Position numbers and translations under genes: made by a program
Shown: one piece after another, positions 5,082 to 5,812 of the stretch
Position numbering within the stretch: the stretch's first letter is position 1
How the letters are laid out: the number at the start of each line of letters is the position of its first letter
NCBI GenBank assembly: GCA_030149995.1
Contig: JASLGV010000191.1
Span: 1 to 5,812 of the forward strand
DNA length: 5,812 nt
Direction: 5' to 3'
Source of the DNA: Pedobacter sp.
GTDB taxonomy: Bacteria; Bacteroidota; Bacteroidia; Sphingobacteriales; Sphingobacteriaceae
Notes under the pieces: generated by a model
What the model was told of the DNA's origin: nothing
The model's database searches: none
The model's input: only the letters and a program-made list of their open reading frames with translations

Positions 5082-5812
5082 TTAGTAACTTTTTAATCGT
5101 TCTAATCTTTGTTTAGCCTTTTCTGCGTCCTTTAAATTATCGCCTTTATAAAGCGGTTTTTCCCAGTCACCGTACATCGGGTTTGGCAGAACAATGTATT
5201 TGGTTCCAAACAGTTGCTGATTTGCCTCTACCTGCTCAAAAGTATTCTTGCCTTCACGGTAAAAGACATTCGTAAAATCGCTCAGGTTATCGCCGCAAAG
5301 CAATAAAATATTATGCGTTTCTGCAATCTTTTGTCTTCTTGGCTCTTTGTTGGATGTTTCTTTCATCACCAGCAGGTGTGCTTCATCCGCATAAGGAAAA
5401 CCAAACTTCTGAAGGTTCTTTAAAGTGGCATCGTGATCTTTGCCATCGCGGTTGCTCAGGTAAAATGTTTCTATATTTTTAGAAGCTGCATACTTAAGGA
5501 AAGCCAGTGCACCCGGAACAGTATCTGCCTGGGCAAGCTGGGTCCAGGTGGTCCAGTCTTCAGCTGTATAGCTTAATCCCTTTTTAATTTCATGGCCCTG
5601 AAAAGGCGAATTATCCAGTACGGTTTCGTCTATATCTACAATTACGCAGTTTGGTTTTTTACCATCAGCGGCCCACAGTGCTTCTTTAAGTGATAAACGT
5701 GCAAAGTTATACGCCTGGAAACACAAGGCCCTGTATTCGCCCGAGCGTTGTTGCCATAAAACAGCATTCGTGTAATCTCGTGCCGGGTTCTGTGCCAGTG
5801 CCATAAACGGCA
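5082..5812 (-). CDS. Secreted class C acid phosphatase (5'-nucleotidase, lipoprotein e(P4) family), N-terminus missing
   Basis: This is a HAD-superfamily (IIIB) phosphomonoesterase, truncated by the right edge. Residue numbers count from the Met at 5804. The nucleophile motif is VIVDIDETVLDNS (Asp57 nucleophile, Asp59 general acid/base), and the second motif is FYLSNRDG (Ser117, Asn118). A Lys near 153 lies in NKEPRRQK, and the metal-binding motif is CGDNLSDF (Asp172, Asp176). VLWQQRSGEYRALCFQAYNFA matches the usual N-terminal helix of e(P4) proteins. Family members remove phosphate from nucleotides and other monoesters in the periplasm. The frame stays open past 5804 to the edge (PF before MALAQ). 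PFMALAQ looks like the end of a Sec signal peptide, so Met 5804 is probably internal and the true start lies a short way outside. Without a lipobox Cys in view, this copy seems to be soluble rather than a lipoprotein. The small membrane gene follows after 57 bases. Confidence 0.9.
   Translation of the reverse strand, partial: PFMALAQNPARDYTNAVLWQQRSGEYRALCFQAYNFARLSLKEALWAADGKKPNCVIVDIDETVLDNSPFQGHEIKKGLSYTAEDWTTWTQLAQADTVPGALAFLKYAASKNIETFYLSNRDGKDHDATLKNLQKFGFPYADEAHLLVMKETSNKEPRRQKIAETHNILLLCGDNLSDFTNVFYREGKNTFEQVEANQQLFGTKYIVLPNPMYGDWEKPLYKGDNLKDAEKAKQRLERLKSY

Overview
The window looks like chromosomal DNA of a member of the Bacteroidota, probably a Pedobacter- or Mucilaginibacter-like Sphingobacteriaceae. 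This is an inference from weak or absent Shine-Dalgarno sites, candidate promoters of the TTG-N19-TAnnTTTG kind, a DUF4349 lipoprotein, and a class C acid phosphatase with a signal peptide ending in ALAQ. There is no rRNA, tRNA or CRISPR array.

Left part (1-2442, plus strand, visibly AT-rich). This is the end of an accessory, probably anti-phage, operon. It holds the last 46 codons of a protein whose tail resembles a DUF1524/HNH nuclease end. A complete 632-residue DUF262-DUF1524 protein (GmrSD/SspE-like architecture) follows one base later. Next come the remains of a third small gene that reads well only if two single-base losses are repaired.

Middle (2632-3691). A complete 1060-bp IS481-family insertion sequence has 19-bp imperfect terminal inverted repeats, an intact DDE transposase on the minus strand and a 7-bp target duplication, ACTTAGC. 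The duplicated target contains the stop codon of the neighbouring minus-strand gene, so the insertion left that protein unchanged but cut it off from its original 3' flank.

Right part (3694-5812, minus strand, less AT-rich). These look like ordinary chromosomal genes: a DUF4349 inner-membrane or lipoprotein-type protein with its own candidate promoter, a 71-residue two-helix membrane protein followed by a very strong intrinsic terminator, and the 3' part of a secreted HAD-superfamily class C acid phosphatase that runs off the right edge.

The most unusual content is the tandem DUF262/DUF1524 pair with its broken third gene, and the IS placed exactly over a stop codon at the junction between the AT-rich operon and the chromosomal genes. 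I found no wholly new system that the sequence alone can prove.
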